Below are positions 1 to 9,627 of a stretch of DNA of 64,000 nt, in pieces. Below the pieces are notes generated by a model. The model saw only the letters and a program-made list of their open reading frames with translations, was not told the origin of the DNA and did not search any database. The position numbers and the translations under genes were made by a program. Numbering within the stretch: position 1 is the stretch's first letter; every line of letters starts with the position of its first letter. The stretch lies in the NCBI GenBank assembly GCA_029244985.1, contig JAQWQD010000027.1, forward strand, positions 155,053 through 219,052, in the 5' to 3' direction. The DNA is from Gammaproteobacteria bacterium. GTDB taxonomy: Bacteria; Pseudomonadota; Gammaproteobacteria; Pseudomonadales; Pseudohongiellaceae.

Positions 1-1014
1 AGCTACCACGAAAAGCAAAAGCAAAGTTCCTGGCAATATAAAGAAGCTGACGGCTCAGTCTATGGTCAAAAGATTAGCCCTCTCGAAAGAGTAGGTGTAT
101 ACGTGCCGGGTGGGAAAGCAAACTATCCCTCTTCGGTTCTGATGCTCGCCATACCAGCTCAAGTGGCAGGGGTGAGTGAAATAATCGCTACAGTTCCTAC
201 TCCTTATGGTGATGATGGCAAACTAATATTTGCAGCAGCGGCCTTGGCTGGCGTCAGCCAGCTTTATACAGTGGGGGGCGCTCAGGCCATAGCAGCTTTA
301 GCTTATGGAACCGAGACTATTCCGAGGGTGGATAAGATCGCTGGTCCAGGCAATGTTTTTGTCACGGTGGCTAAAAAAATGGTCTTTGGGGACGTTGGTA
401 TTGATATGGTTGCTGGCCCTTCTGAATTGACAATCATTTGTGATGGCAAAACAGATCCTGATTGGATTGCAATGGATCTATTTTCTCAGGCTGAACATGA
501 CGAGCAAGCGCAATCTATTTTGATTTCAATCGACGAAGGATATTTGGATGCAGTTCAAGTGAGTATTGACAAATTATTGCCAAAGATGGAGCGGGCAGAG
601 ATTATTCAAACCTCTCTAAACAATAGAGGCATATTGATTTCTGTAAAAGATATTGAAGAGGCAGTATTAGTAAGTAATTTAATTGCGCCCGAGCACTTGG
701 AAGTCTCTGTAGATGATCCTGATGTTATTTTGGAAGGCATCAAAAACGCCGGTGCGATATTCCTTGGTCGATATAGTGCGGAAGCGCTTGGAGATTATTG
801 TGCTGGTCCCAGTCACGTGTTGCCTACCTCAGGAACGGCCCGATTCTTCTCTGCGCTCGGTGTCTACGATTTTCAAAAACGTAGTTCGATCATTAATTGC
901 TCTGCAGAGGGTGCTAAAAACTTAGCAGTTACCGCGGCAGAGTTAGCTCGAAATGAGCATCTGCAGGCACATGCTCTTTCTGCAGAATATCGATTAAGGA
1001 AAAATTCAGATTAA
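1..1014 (+). CDS. hisD: Histidinol dehydrogenase, 5'-truncated by window edge
   Basis: Catalyses the last two steps of histidine synthesis, the NAD-dependent oxidation of L-histidinol to L-histidine. The frame is open from base 1, so the gene starts outside the window; 337 residues remain of about 430, so roughly the first 95 are missing. Visible family motifs are [19 protein letters not shown], the zinc-ligand segment SQAEHD (Gln and His), the catalytic pair in APEHLEV, the Asp in [11 protein letters not shown] and the C-terminal zinc His in QAHALS. The stop codon overlaps by four bases that of the convergent protease gene. A hisC gene, which I remember following hisD in related genomes, is not present here. 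Confidence 0.96.
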   Translation, partial: SYHEKQKQSSWQYKEADGSVYGQKISPLERVGVYVPGGKANYPSSVLMLAIPAQVAGVSEIIATVPTPYGDDGKLIFAAAALAGVSQLYTVGGAQAIAALAYGTETIPRVDKIAGPGNVFVTVAKKMVFGDVGIDMVAGPSELTIICDGKTDPDWIAMDLFSQAEHDEQAQSILISIDEGYLDAVQVSIDKLLPKMERAEIIQTSLNNRGILISVKDIEEAVLVSNLIAPEHLEVSVDDPDVILEGIKNAGAIFLGRYSAEALGDYCAGPSHVLPTSGTARFFSALGVYDFQKRSSIINCSAEGAKNLAVTAAELARNEHLQAHALSAEYRLRKNSD

Positions 1015-2147
1015 TTTGAAGCAGATTGTGACTCTATTATGCGAGCTTCGCCAAAGCCTAGGGTTACCGGTAGATTAAACGTCTGGCTGTTTCTGTATAT
1101 CTGGACATTTACTGTGTCGACAGGTTTTTTGTTTCTAACTTCCATTAAGATATTTTGTGCATCCACGATTTGGGTATTTTCTACTTGAGTGATTACATCG
1201 CCAGGCCTTATTCCTGCCCTTTCGGCAGCGCCGCCATCGTCAACACTTTCAACTAACATTCCTCGAATATGGTTTACGCCAAAAAATAATTGACTGGACT
1301 GTTCATTGAGTGCTTCACCGGTTAACACTCCTAAGTAACCGGAGTTCGCTTCAATAGCCTGTGCGACGAGTTCTTCCATTGATGTTAGGGCGATACTGGC
1401 AGGGGTTGCAAAACCAATTCCTTCAAAATTACCTGATTCAGAAAATATAGATGAGTTAATTCCAATTAACTTGCCTTCAGAATTGATAAGCGCTCCGCCT
1501 GAATTGCCAGGATTAATCGCTGCGTCGGTTTGAATAATTGAGACAGTAGTATCAGGGTTATTGGTTAAGGCGCTAATAATACCTTGAGATACTGATTGGC
1601 CTATGTTTCTAGGATAGCCAATTGCAAAAACTACGTCGCCAACTTTTAAATTCTGCATATTAGAAATTTCGATAGGTGTCAGGTCATTCATATTGATATG
1701 TAGGACTGCTAAGTCATTTAGTTTGTCCCAAGCGACAACCGTCGCCGAAATCCTACGTCCATCATTTAGAGTTACTTCGGTGTCAAATAGGTCAAATAAA
1801 TTATCTACCACATGCAGATTAGTAAGAATAAATCCATTCGAGCTTACAATTACGCCTGAGCCCAGGCTGTTTTGTTCTTCGAGATGAAAATTTAGCTGAT
1901 CATCTGCGGCTCTTTCAATGGATTCCACATCAAAACGGGTGGCGGTAATACCTACAACTGAGGGTGCAGCCTTACTGATAGCGACAGAAAAAGAAGTATT
2001 GGCCTGGGTGAGTGGAGCAATACTGGATTGCTCAAGTCGATGGCCAAGTTGTTCCAGCTGAGAGTACTGCAATATCACAATGGCAACTAGAACACCGCAT
2101 GCTACAGGCCAACTTATAAACTGAATGATTTTTACAGTTCGATTCAT
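1011..2147 (-). CDS. degS: DegS/AlgW-type periplasmic serine protease with PDZ domain
   Basis: Membrane-anchored trypsin-like protease of the HtrA family. In this family DegS/AlgW senses misfolded outer-membrane proteins through its PDZ domain and cuts the anti-sigma factor RseA/MucA to release sigma-E/AlgU. The 378-residue protein has one N-terminal membrane segment (about residues 10-28) and a protease domain with the triad H112 (TNLHVV), D145 (LNDLAVL) and S216 (GNSGGAL). A single PDZ domain lies at about residues 280-365. One PDZ and an uncleaved anchor favour DegS/AlgW over DegP. It is convergent with hisD and divergent from the NIF3 gene. The start is the only good ATG before the anchor. 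Confidence 0.93.
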   Translation of the reverse strand: MNRTVKIIQFISWPVACGVLVAIVILQYSQLEQLGHRLEQSSIAPLTQANTSFSVAISKAAPSVVGITATRFDVESIERAADDQLNFHLEEQNSLGSGVIVSSNGFILTNLHVVDNLFDLFDTEVTLNDGRRISATVVAWDKLNDLAVLHINMNDLTPIEISNMQNLKVGDVVFAIGYPRNIGQSVSQGIISALTNNPDTTVSIIQTDAAINPGNSGGALINSEGKLIGINSSIFSESGNFEGIGFATPASIALTSMEELVAQAIEANSGYLGVLTGEALNEQSSQLFFGVNHIRGMLVESVDDGGAAERAGIRPGDVITQVENTQIVDAQNILMEVRNKKPVDTVNVQIYRNSQTFNLPVTLGFGEARIIESQSASN

Positions 2148-2228
2148 GGTCTAGTCCGGGTCTGCATATTTTGCCATGTGTTACTATTATTCTCTCGAAC
2201 AATATACAGCGACTAGAGGCCATTTCCA

Positions 2229-2990
2229 ATGCCCGTAAGCCTTAATGAACTTACTGCGGAACTTAATAATCTATTAAAGCCAGAACAATTCAATGATTAC
2301 TGCCCCAATGGCTTGCAGGTGGAAGGACGCAAAGAAGTAATGAAAATTGTCAGTGGAGTTACCGCATGCAGAGCCTTGATAAAGGCCGCAGTAGCTGCGA
2401 AAGCTGATTTCATATTAGTGCATCATGGCTATTTTTGGAAAGGAGAAAATCAATGCATAACGGGTTTAAAAAAATCTCGGATTCAAATGTTGCTGCAGAA
2501 TGATCTTAGTTTAAGTGCTTATCATCTCCCGCTTGATGCCCACGCCGAGCTGGGAAACAATGCACAACTTGCAAAAATATTAGAATTAAACGTTGGGTCA
2601 CCGTTAGATGCTGAGCAGAGGAACCCTATTGTTTTTTGCGGTCGGCTAAACCAGCCAATGTCTTTCGATAGTTTCTCCCAGCATATAAATCAAAAATTAA
2701 AACGCATGCCTCTGGGTATTAAGGGTGCAAGTGAGAAAATAGAAAAAATTGCTTGGTGTACTGGAGCAGCACAAAATTTTATTGAATTGGCAGTAGGTGT
2801 GGGAGTTGATGCTTATCTGACCGGAGAGGTTTCGGAACAGACGGTGCATATAGCACGAGAAGCGGGTCTGCATTTCTTTTCAGCTGGACATCATGCTACG
2901 GAAAGATATGGAGTGCAGGCTGTGGGTAATTATCTCTCAGAAAAATTTTCCATCCAGCATGAGTTTATCGATATCGAAAATCCAGTTTGA
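2229..2990 (+). CDS. NIF3-family (YbgI-type) dinuclear metal protein
   Basis: A 253-residue NIF3/DUF34 protein, close to the length of E. coli YbgI. Family metal-binding motifs are visible: VHHGYFW near residue 64, LDAHAELGNN around residue 102, and the C-terminal TGEVSEQ...SAGHHATERYG segment. Family members form hexameric rings with a two-metal site. They are often annotated GTP cyclohydrolase I type 2, but the reaction is not firmly established. Only 81 bp separate it from the divergent degS, so the two promoters must share that space. It is convergent with cysNC. Confidence 0.88.
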   Translation: MPVSLNELTAELNNLLKPEQFNDYCPNGLQVEGRKEVMKIVSGVTACRALIKAAVAAKADFILVHHGYFWKGENQCITGLKKSRIQMLLQNDLSLSAYHLPLDAHAELGNNAQLAKILELNVGSPLDAEQRNPIVFCGRLNQPMSFDSFSQHINQKLKRMPLGIKGASEKIEKIAWCTGAAQNFIELAVGVGVDAYLTGEVSEQTVHIAREAGLHFFSAGHHATERYGVQAVGNYLSEKFSIQHEFIDIENPV

Positions 2991-3069
2991 ATTCGATTGC
3001 CATGATAAATATACAAGTGGAAAATGTCCGAGTAGATAGATTTTAAAATACCGGATAAGTTTGGGGGTT

Positions 3070-4971
3070 CTATATGATCTCTTCTTCTTGCATTAACTTA
3101 AGTACTTGGTTCAAGCATTCCTCAATTGATAAAGCCTCTGTGTCTAATTCTAAGTGAGTTGTTTCTGGTGGAACGTAAGGAAAAGATAGGCCAGGTATAT
3201 CTGTAGAATCAGAACCTTCCGCGGCAGCGTAAAGCCCAGATGGATCTCGCTGAATACATACTTCTATCGGAGCATTGCAATAAACAAGATAACAATTATC
3301 TTTGCCGATCACGCTTATTGCATGTTCTCGTGAATCTTCATTAGGTGCTACAAATGAAGCGCAACAAATTACCCCGGAATCATTTAAGAATCTGGCAATA
3401 TGTGTACTTCGTCTTAAGTTTTCTGCCCTACCTTCTGCATCATGTGATAAGTCCTTACTGATGCCTAACCGCATAGTTTTTCCATCGAGTACCGTGCTTA
3501 CTCGTCCATGATCAAAGAGTCTGCGCTCTAATCCGTGGGCTAAAGTTGATTTTCCGGAGCCAGATACACCAATAAACATTATTGTTGCAGGTTTCTGTCC
3601 ATACCGAGATGCTCTTTCTTCTTTTGATACGTGGACATTGTTAGCTTCGGTTTGAGGCATTTTCTGCTGTTGCTCGCAGTCGATCATTCCAGCGCCGACG
3701 CTCGCATTAGTGAGTTGATCTACAATGATAAAACCTCCAGTAGCTCGATTAGCTATGTAAGCGTCAAAACAGACAGATTTATCTAAGGAAACTTCAACCA
3801 AACCAATCTCATTGAGCTCTAGTGTGGGCGCTGGGTGCTTTTTTAGAGTATTCACATCAATTTTATTGCGGATTGTTTTGAACTGTGCGGTAACTGTGGA
3901 CGAGCTTATTTTTAAATCATAGTTTTTGCCCGGTAATAAGGGGCTCTCAGTCATCCACACGACATTAGCTTCGAAGTGATTGCGACTAGTCGGTAAATTA
4001 TTGGAGTGAGTGATTACATCGCCGCGGCTAACATCTACTTCGTCTTCAAGTGTCAGGGTAATTGCCATCTCAGCGTGAGCTAGCTCAATTTCCTCATCAA
4101 AAGTTACGATCGATTTAACTCGGCTTGTTTTTTCTGAAGGGAATATTGTAATCTCATCGCCTTTCCTTACCACGCCAGATGCGACGGTACCACAAAAACC
4201 CCGGAAATTTAGGTTAGGTCGATTTACATATTGAACTGGGAATCGGAAATCCGAATAATTCCGATCAGCGGAAATTCTTGCAGTTTCCAGCATAGGCATT
4301 AAAGCGCCGTTCTTATACCAGTGCATATTCTCGCTGAGATTAACAACATTGTCCCCATTTAGCGCCGAAATAGGAATAAAGCGAAAGTCTGCTGGCACAA
4401 GCTTTTGTGAAAAGTCGAGATAGTCCGCTTTAATTTCCTCAAAGATTGATTGTTTATAATCAACAAGGTCCATTTTGTTGATTGCCACAATGATGTGTTT
4501 AATCCCTAACAACGAAGCGATAAAGCTATGACGTTTGGTCTGAGTCTGAACGCCGTTCCGGGCATCTATTAATATTATTGCCAGGTCACAAGTTGACGCA
4601 CCAGTCGCCATATTTCTCGTATATTGTTCGTGGCCGGGGGTGTCAGCAATTATGAATTTGCGTTTAGAGGTTGAAAAATAGCGATAGGCAACATCGATTG
4701 TAATACCTTGTTCTCTCTCGGCTTGTAATCCATCTACCAGTAACGCGAGATCGACTTTACCACCTGTTGTGCCAGACTTAATGCTATCTGCTTCAAGCGC
4801 GGCTAACTGATCTTCGTATATCATTTTTGAATCATGCAAAAGTCGACCAATCAGAGTACTTTTTCCGTCATCCACACTGCCACAAGTGAGAAGGCGCAGC
4901 AGCTCCTTGCGCTCATGCTGAGCGAGATAGGCATTGATATCGGTACTGATTAATTTGGATTGATGAGACAT
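3070..4971 (-). CDS. cysNC: Bifunctional sulfate adenylyltransferase large subunit / APS kinase (CysN-CysC fusion)
   Basis: Activates sulfate for assimilation. The N-terminal CysN GTPase (about residues 1-430) drives APS formation with CysD, and the C-terminal APS kinase (about 460-633) makes PAPS. GTPase motifs are G1 at 31-39 (GSVDDGKST), G3 DTPGHEQY at 110-117 and G4 NKMD at 165-168. A second P-loop, GVSGSGKS, lies at 469-476. The kinase substrate segment reads LDGKTMRLG instead of the more common LDGDNVRHG; this matches, as I recall, the Pseudomonas-type fusion of the same length (633 residues). It follows cysD after 6 bp, so the two form an operon. Confidence 0.96.
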   Translation of the reverse strand: MSHQSKLISTDINAYLAQHERKELLRLLTCGSVDDGKSTLIGRLLHDSKMIYEDQLAALEADSIKSGTTGGKVDLALLVDGLQAEREQGITIDVAYRYFSTSKRKFIIADTPGHEQYTRNMATGASTCDLAIILIDARNGVQTQTKRHSFIASLLGIKHIIVAINKMDLVDYKQSIFEEIKADYLDFSQKLVPADFRFIPISALNGDNVVNLSENMHWYKNGALMPMLETARISADRNYSDFRFPVQYVNRPNLNFRGFCGTVASGVVRKGDEITIFPSEKTSRVKSIVTFDEEIELAHAEMAITLTLEDEVDVSRGDVITHSNNLPTSRNHFEANVVWMTESPLLPGKNYDLKISSSTVTAQFKTIRNKIDVNTLKKHPAPTLELNEIGLVEVSLDKSVCFDAYIANRATGGFIIVDQLTNASVGAGMIDCEQQQKMPQTEANNVHVSKEERASRYGQKPATIMFIGVSGSGKSTLAHGLERRLFDHGRVSTVLDGKTMRLGISKDLSHDAEGRAENLRRSTHIARFLNDSGVICCASFVAPNEDSREHAISVIGKDNCYLVYCNAPIEVCIQRDPSGLYAAAEGSDSTDIPGLSFPYVPPETTHLELDTEALSIEECLNQVLKLMQEEEII

Positions 4972-4977
4972 TTGTTG

Positions 4978-5886
4978 TTAGAAGTATCCCTTTCGTTTCT
5001 TTTCTTCCATGGAGCCAGCTGAATCAGAATCAATAAGCCTACCCTGCCTCTCGCTGCTTGTGGCAAGTAACATTTCTTGGATAATCTCAGGTAAGGTGGT
5101 GGCGGTTGATTCAATAGCACCAGTTAATGGATAACATCCAAGCGTACGAAATCTAACTGTCTTAGTTTCGATTTTTTGATCTTCTCCGATGGGCATACGA
5201 TTATCGTCAACAAGAATATCCACCCCGTCTATATTTACAACGGGCCTAGGTTTCGCGAAATAGAGAGGCACGATATCAATATTATTTAAATATATGTATT
5301 GCCAAATATCTAGTTCCGTCCAGTTCGATAGGGGAAAAACGCGGATGCTTTCACCCTTGTTAACCTTGCCATTATAGATATTCCAAAGCTCTGGTCGTTG
5401 ATTCTTCGGGTCCCAAACATGGTTTTTGTCCCTGAAGGAAAAGATTCTTTCCTTGGCTCGAGATTTTTCTTCGTCTCTCCGAGCACCACCGAATGCTGCA
5501 TCGAATTTATGTTTGTTCAATGCCTGCTTTAAGGCTTGAGTTTTCATGATGTCAGTGTGTTTTTCGCTGCCATGAGTAAACGGTCCAATACCAGCTTTTA
5601 CACCTTCTTGATTGATATGTACGATCATATCCAAGTCTAGCTTTTTAACTTGTTGTTCTCGAAACTCGATCATTTCTCGAAATTTCCAAGTTGTATCAAT
5701 ATGCATCAATGAAAATGGAGGTTTACCTGGATAAAATGCTTTTAGTGCCAGTTGCAACATTACAGCTGAGTCTTTTCCGATTGAATAAAGCATTACGGGC
5801 TTATCGAACTCTGCTGCCACCTCACGAATAATATAAATACTTTCCGCTTCTAATTGCTTAAGATGAGTAAGATTGTATTCGGCCAT
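4978..5886 (-). CDS. cysD: Sulfate adenylyltransferase subunit 2
   Basis: Catalytic ATP-pyrophosphatase-fold subunit of ATP sulfurylase. It adenylates sulfate to APS, with energy from GTP hydrolysis by CysN. The 302-residue length is standard. The PP-loop motif SIGKDS is at residues 35-40, and family segments [15 protein letters not shown] and [12 protein letters not shown] are present. It is first in the cysD-cysNC operon; the 73 bp upstream separate it from zapG on the same strand and could hold its promoter. Confidence 0.96.
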   Translation of the reverse strand: MAEYNLTHLKQLEAESIYIIREVAAEFDKPVMLYSIGKDSAVMLQLALKAFYPGKPPFSLMHIDTTWKFREMIEFREQQVKKLDLDMIVHINQEGVKAGIGPFTHGSEKHTDIMKTQALKQALNKHKFDAAFGGARRDEEKSRAKERIFSFRDKNHVWDPKNQRPELWNIYNGKVNKGESIRVFPLSNWTELDIWQYIYLNNIDIVPLYFAKPRPVVNIDGVDILVDDNRMPIGEDQKIETKTVRFRTLGCYPLTGAIESTATTLPEIIQEMLLATSSERQGRLIDSDSAGSMEEKKRKGYF

Positions 5887-5959
5887 AATATACTGAAAGG
5901 TCTGCTTCAGGTTTTCAAAAGGTGGATTTTAGTTTGAGACTTTATAGTACGTCCGCTTA

Positions 5960-6430
5960 TTATTTTGCAGGCTGAATTGGAGCATCTTCTTCTGTTATCA
6001 ATTTTGCTTTATCGATACCAAAGTCTTCAGATAGAGCTCCAACTTGGTCGGGGGATGCCTTAACCGCATAATCCTTCGGAGGAATTAGCCCGGTTAATTC
6101 TGTTTCCTGAGCCGTGGCGTCAAAAACTGCATCGGATTCAGTGGGAAGTAATTTATTGGCAACTTCTGTATCACAAAGGTCCTGAGCGCCACTCGCTATA
6201 TGTTGGTAAACCTCTTTGTAGGTTTCAGTCATGTGCTGAACCAATTCGGCGGTCATGCTGAAATGGTCACTTACGCTATGCCGATATTCGTTGTTGGATT
6301 CTTTGAGGGTGCGGATTTGGTTTTCTAACTCCTGCACTCGAGACGGACTAGTATTTAGCCGACTCGCAAAAACGACCCCAGCTACTATTCCAATTGCCAA
6401 GCAACCCATTGCAATTAACCAAACCGACAT
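5960..6430 (-). CDS. zapG: ZapG/YhcB family inner-membrane protein (DUF1043)
   Basis: A 156-residue protein with an N-terminal membrane anchor (about residues 3-22), a coiled coil (about 28-70) and a low-complexity C-terminal tail rich in acidic residues and Pro. This is the architecture of YhcB, renamed ZapG, a gammaproteobacterial protein linked to division, envelope growth and cell shape. It lies divergent from zapE, with about 218 bp between them. In E. coli yhcB also sits beside zapE and degQ/degS, which supports the call. Confidence 0.82.
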   Translation of the reverse strand: MSVWLIAMGCLAIGIVAGVVFASRLNTSPSRVQELENQIRTLKESNNEYRHSVSDHFSMTAELVQHMTETYKEVYQHIASGAQDLCDTEVANKLLPTESDAVFDATAQETELTGLIPPKDYAVKASPDQVGALSEDFGIDKAKLITEEDAPIQPAK

Positions 6431-6574
6431 TTACTACCCATATATCTAAGGTGGAATTCGCTCCCATGGTTCAAGAGCGAGGGCACAAGTATACCTTAAA
6501 TCAATAAATCTCAGTAAAAACTTTAGCTTGAGACTGTTTGGAAGGCACTATTTTTTTTTCAGGAGGCTGGTTTC

Positions 6575-6609
6575 TGAATGCAAAGCCCCCTAGAATCCTA
6601 GTGCATTCA
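6575..6609. repeat. Inverted repeat upstream of zapE
   Basis: Perfect 8-base arms TGAATGCA (6575-6582) and TGCATTCA (6602-6609) with a 19-base interior, itself containing two CTAG tetramers spaced by four bases that could extend the hairpin. It lies 40-74 bases before the zapE start. It could be an operator or an mRNA leader hairpin; nothing in the sequence decides between them. Confidence 0.45.
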
Positions 6610-6648
6610 ATAATTTTTACTGCATGGCATTTTTAATTTCTCAAAGCA

Positions 6649-7758
6649 ATGACTCCTTCCGAAAAATATCAAGCAGACTTGAAAGACGAAGTCATAATTT
6701 ATGACGCGGATCAACACCACGTAATTCGATCTCTTAATAAATTATATGAATCGCTTCAATTAGGAAGGGCAGAGTCAAAATCTTTTTGGAAAAGGGTCAA
6801 GGCTTTGGTGCTCGGCTGCAATGAAAACCCTGTTAAATCGAAAGGAATCTACTTATGGGGCGGGGTTGGCCGTGGTAAAACTTACTTAATGGATCTTTTT
6901 TGCGATTGCTTGCCACCTGCGTTGAAGAAAAGAACTCACTTTCATCGATTTATGCAGTCGATGCATGCAGATCTTAAGAGATTACAGGGCTCAAAAAACC
7001 CTTTAGAAATTATTGCTTCAGACATAGCAAAAACCACAAAAGTTCTTTGTTTTGATGAATTTTTCGTACTCGATATAGGCGATGCGATGATTCTTGCTGG
7101 GTTGCTAAATGCTTTATTTGAGCGTGAAGTTCTCTTGATAGCGACATCCAATATTCATCCGGATAGGCTTTACGAAAATGGGTTACAAAGAGAACGGTTT
7201 CTTTCGGCGATAGAACTGATTAAATCTAATACTAATATTATCGAACTAAACGGCGCAGTGGACTATCGGCTGCGGAGCTTAAGTCAGGCGACGCTTTACC
7301 ACTCTCCAGTTAACGCAACTACTGAGGCGGCATTGTTGAGAAGTTTTTACGAATTAGTTCCGAACCGCTCCGAGATTATAGTTAATGAATCCCTCAACAT
7401 ATTGGGTAGAGAGATTGGTACACGCTATTGCGCTGAAGATGTTGTCTGGTTTGATTTCTTTGCTATTTGTGAGGGCCCCCGCAGTGCCTTCGATTATGTG
7501 GAAATTGCGAAAATGTTTCATGCGTTAATTATTAGTGGTGTACCACAATTCGATGAGTCTCAGGACGAAAAAGCACGGCGGTTTGTTAATTTAATCGATG
7601 AACTCTACGACAGAAGGGTAAAACTTATCGTTTCTGCGAAAGCTCAAATTCCAAATCTATACCAAGGCCGGGGCCTTACTTTTGAATTTGAGCGAACGTC
7701 ATCTAGGTTGCTTGAGATGCAATCTCATGATTATTTGAGCTCCGAGCACCTGGCTTGA
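6649..7758 (+). CDS. zapE: Cell division protein ZapE (AFG1-like ATPase)
   Basis: AAA+-related ATPase of the AFG1/ZapE family. E. coli ZapE associates with the Z-ring late in constriction and affects FtsZ bundling in an ATP-dependent way. The 369-residue protein has Walker A GGVGRGKT at 71-78, Walker B LCFDEFFVLD near residue 130, and the family segment ATSNIHPDRLYENGLQRERF. The ATG at 6649 lacks a strong Shine-Dalgarno sequence, but no later start keeps the N-terminal family region. It precedes the rplM promoter. Confidence 0.93.
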   Translation: MTPSEKYQADLKDEVIIYDADQHHVIRSLNKLYESLQLGRAESKSFWKRVKALVLGCNENPVKSKGIYLWGGVGRGKTYLMDLFCDCLPPALKKRTHFHRFMQSMHADLKRLQGSKNPLEIIASDIAKTTKVLCFDEFFVLDIGDAMILAGLLNALFEREVLLIATSNIHPDRLYENGLQRERFLSAIELIKSNTNIIELNGAVDYRLRSLSQATLYHSPVNATTEAALLRSFYELVPNRSEIIVNESLNILGREIGTRYCAEDVVWFDFFAICEGPRSAFDYVEIAKMFHALIISGVPQFDESQDEKARRFVNLIDELYDRRVKLIVSAKAQIPNLYQGRGLTFEFERTSSRLLEMQSHDYLSSEHLA

Positions 7759-7850
7759 AGGAAATTGTTTAAATTAAGATTCGGTAATTTCCTAATAATG
7801 CTAAATTCGCTGGAAGCACCGATAAAGCTGGTTTTGCAGCCTAAAATTCC

Positions 7851-7879
7851 TTGAATATTCAGTGTCGCTCCGTTAGTAT
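7851..7879 (+). promoter_or_regulatory. Sigma-70 promoter for rplM-rpsI
   Basis: TTGAAT (7851-7856) and TAGTAT (7874-7879) are separated by exactly 17 bases and followed by a GC-rich stretch (cgcgctcc). Such GC-rich discriminators are typical of stringently controlled ribosomal promoters. The predicted start near 7886 leaves a leader of about 29 bases before the L13 start. Confidence 0.65.
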
Positions 7880-7914
7880 TCGCGCTCCTTGAACTAATAC
7901 CAATTCTGATAGTA

Positions 7915-8343
7915 ATGAAGACATACAGTGCCAAACCCCACGAGGTGGATCAAAACTGGCTGCTTGTTGATGCAGACGGGCAGACTCTAGGTCGCATGGC
8001 GACTGCTATAGCGACCCGGTTACGAGGAAAGCATAAAGCTGAATATACATCTCATGTGGACACAGGGGATTTCGTTGTGGTCATCAATGCAGAGAAGGTT
8101 AAAGTGACTGGAAATAAAGCTTCAGACAAGATGTATCATTCTCATTCTGGATACCCGGGTGGCTTAAAGTCCATTTCTTTTGAGAAGTTAATCGATCGAA
8201 CTCCCGAGAGAGTTATTCAACTGGCGGTAAAGGGCATGTTGCCCCGAACACCATTAGGCCGAGCGATGTTTAAGAAACTCAAAGTTTATGCGGGTTCCGA
8301 GCATCCGCATAGCGCTCAACAACCAAAATCGGTTCAATTGTAG
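7915..8343 (+). CDS. rplM: 50S ribosomal protein L13
   Basis: Large-subunit ribosomal protein, 142 residues as in E. coli. It begins [11 protein letters not shown] and carries the family signature around [12 protein letters not shown]. It is cotranscribed with rpsI 13 bp downstream, the universal L13-S9 pair. No clear Shine-Dalgarno sequence precedes the ATG, although the protein must be made abundantly. In E. coli L13 represses its own operon, but I cannot see the operator here. Confidence 0.98.
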   Translation: MKTYSAKPHEVDQNWLLVDADGQTLGRMATAIATRLRGKHKAEYTSHVDTGDFVVVINAEKVKVTGNKASDKMYHSHSGYPGGLKSISFEKLIDRTPERVIQLAVKGMLPRTPLGRAMFKKLKVYAGSEHPHSAQQPKSVQL

Positions 8344-8356
8344 GCGGTAGTATTTA

Positions 8357-8749
8357 ATGGCAACTACGCAATATTACGGTACTGGTCGGCGCAAGACTTC
8401 AACTGCCCGCGTTTATCTAACCAGTGGGAAGGGCAGCATAACTATTAACCGCCGCTCGCTAGATGGTTATTTTGGACGAGAGGTAGCACGCATGATTGTC
8501 CGGCAGCCATTAGAGCTGGTCGAAATGGTTGAAAAATTTGATATCAACGTAAGTGTTCGTGGTGGGGGCAGCTTTGGGCAAGCTGGCGCCATAAGGCACG
8601 GTATTACCCGAGCACTAATGGATTATGATAGCGAGTTAAAACCGACCTTACGCAAAGCTGGCTTCGTGACTCGTGATGCACGGGAAGTTGAGCGGAAAAA
8701 AGTTGGTTTACGCAAGGCGCGCAAGAAGCCACAGTTTTCCAAGCGTTAA
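8357..8749 (+). CDS. rpsI: 30S ribosomal protein S9
   Basis: Small-subunit ribosomal protein of 130 residues whose basic C-terminal tail reaches the P-site tRNA. It starts [14 protein letters not shown] after the initiator region and ends with the invariant KKPQFSKR tail. It is second gene of the rplM operon and is followed directly by an intrinsic terminator at 8772-8808. Confidence 0.98.
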   Translation: MATTQYYGTGRRKTSTARVYLTSGKGSITINRRSLDGYFGREVARMIVRQPLELVEMVEKFDINVSVRGGGSFGQAGAIRHGITRALMDYDSELKPTLRKAGFVTRDAREVERKKVGLRKARKKPQFSKR

Positions 8750-8771
8750 ATTGCTAAAGAATTTTTAAGGG

Positions 8772-8808
8772 AACGCTGATTCCGAGTGTAGAATTGGCGT
8801 TTTTTTTT
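8772..8808 (+). terminator. Intrinsic terminator of rplM-rpsI
   Basis: AACGCTGATTC pairs with GAATTGGCGTT over 11 positions (two G-U wobbles) around an 8-base loop, followed by eight T residues. It lies 22 bases after the rpsI stop and separates the ribosomal operon from petA. Confidence 0.85.
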
Positions 8809-9024
8809 GATTTTAGAAATAAATATTTTTCTATTTATATCAGTAAGATATGGGATTTTTGGAGTATGTTCTGACTTGAAAAAAACTGTATTTTTTACTA
8901 AAATTAAAGACTGTAGCTTCAATAATAGGAATACATTCCCCGTCACGACGATAGCAGGACTGATTCCTACCCTTATTGTGACATATCAACTGTATTTAAG
9001 TATGTTCTCAAGGAGAAAATTACG

Positions 9025-9627
9025 GTGACTGATGACAGTGCTAATACTGGCCGTAGGCGATTTCTTGTGGGTTCAACTTCGGTAGTTGGTGCTGCCGGGG
9101 TAGCAGGAGCCGCGGTTCCTTTTGTAGGATCCTGGAATCCAAGTGCTAAAGCTCGAGCAGCTGGTGCTCCAATTCGCATTGATGTTAGCCGACTTCAATC
9201 AGGTGAAATGTTAGGCCCTATTCCCGCTTGGCGAGGAAGACCTATATTTGTTATTAATCGTAGTGATGAAGCATTAAGCGCTCTCAATGAAGATCCAGAT
9301 AGGCTTACAGATCCGAATTCAGAAGACCCAGAACAACCAGATTATGCGCGGAATGAATATCGATCAAGAAGACCTGATTTAATGGTATTGGTTGGTCTAT
9401 GTCCGCATCTTTTTTGCTCACCAACACCATATATTACACTTCGACCAGAACCGTTTGACACAGAATGGAGAGGCGGATTTTTTTGTCCATGCCATGGCTC
9501 TCGTTTTGATCTGGCAGGCCGAGTGTATAGCGGATCTCCTGCATCACGTAATATGCAAGTACCACCTCATTCATTCGAAAGTGATGATGTTTTAATAATC
9601 GGAATTGATGGGGAGAGCGCAGCATGA
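9025..9627 (+). CDS. petA: Ubiquinol-cytochrome c reductase Rieske iron-sulfur subunit
   Basis: Rieske [2Fe-2S] protein of the bc1 complex. It takes one electron from ubiquinol at the Qo site and moves to deliver it to cytochrome c1. The 200-residue protein has an N-terminal Tat-type signal-anchor with RRRFLVG at 10-16. Predicted cluster ligands are C126, H128, C154 and H157, with C131-C156 as the disulfide. The motifs read CPHLFC and CPCHGSRF: the usual Thr and Gly of CTHLGC are replaced by Pro and Phe, and the usual Tyr after CPCHGS is Phe, all near the cluster. A GTG start with AAGGAG ten bases upstream fits. It overlaps petBC by ATGA. Confidence 0.95.
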   Translation: MTDDSANTGRRRFLVGSTSVVGAAGVAGAAVPFVGSWNPSAKARAAGAPIRIDVSRLQSGEMLGPIPAWRGRPIFVINRSDEALSALNEDPDRLTDPNSEDPEQPDYARNEYRSRRPDLMVLVGLCPHLFCSPTPYITLRPEPFDTEWRGGFFCPCHGSRFDLAGRVYSGSPASRNMQVPPHSFESDDVLIIGIDGESAA

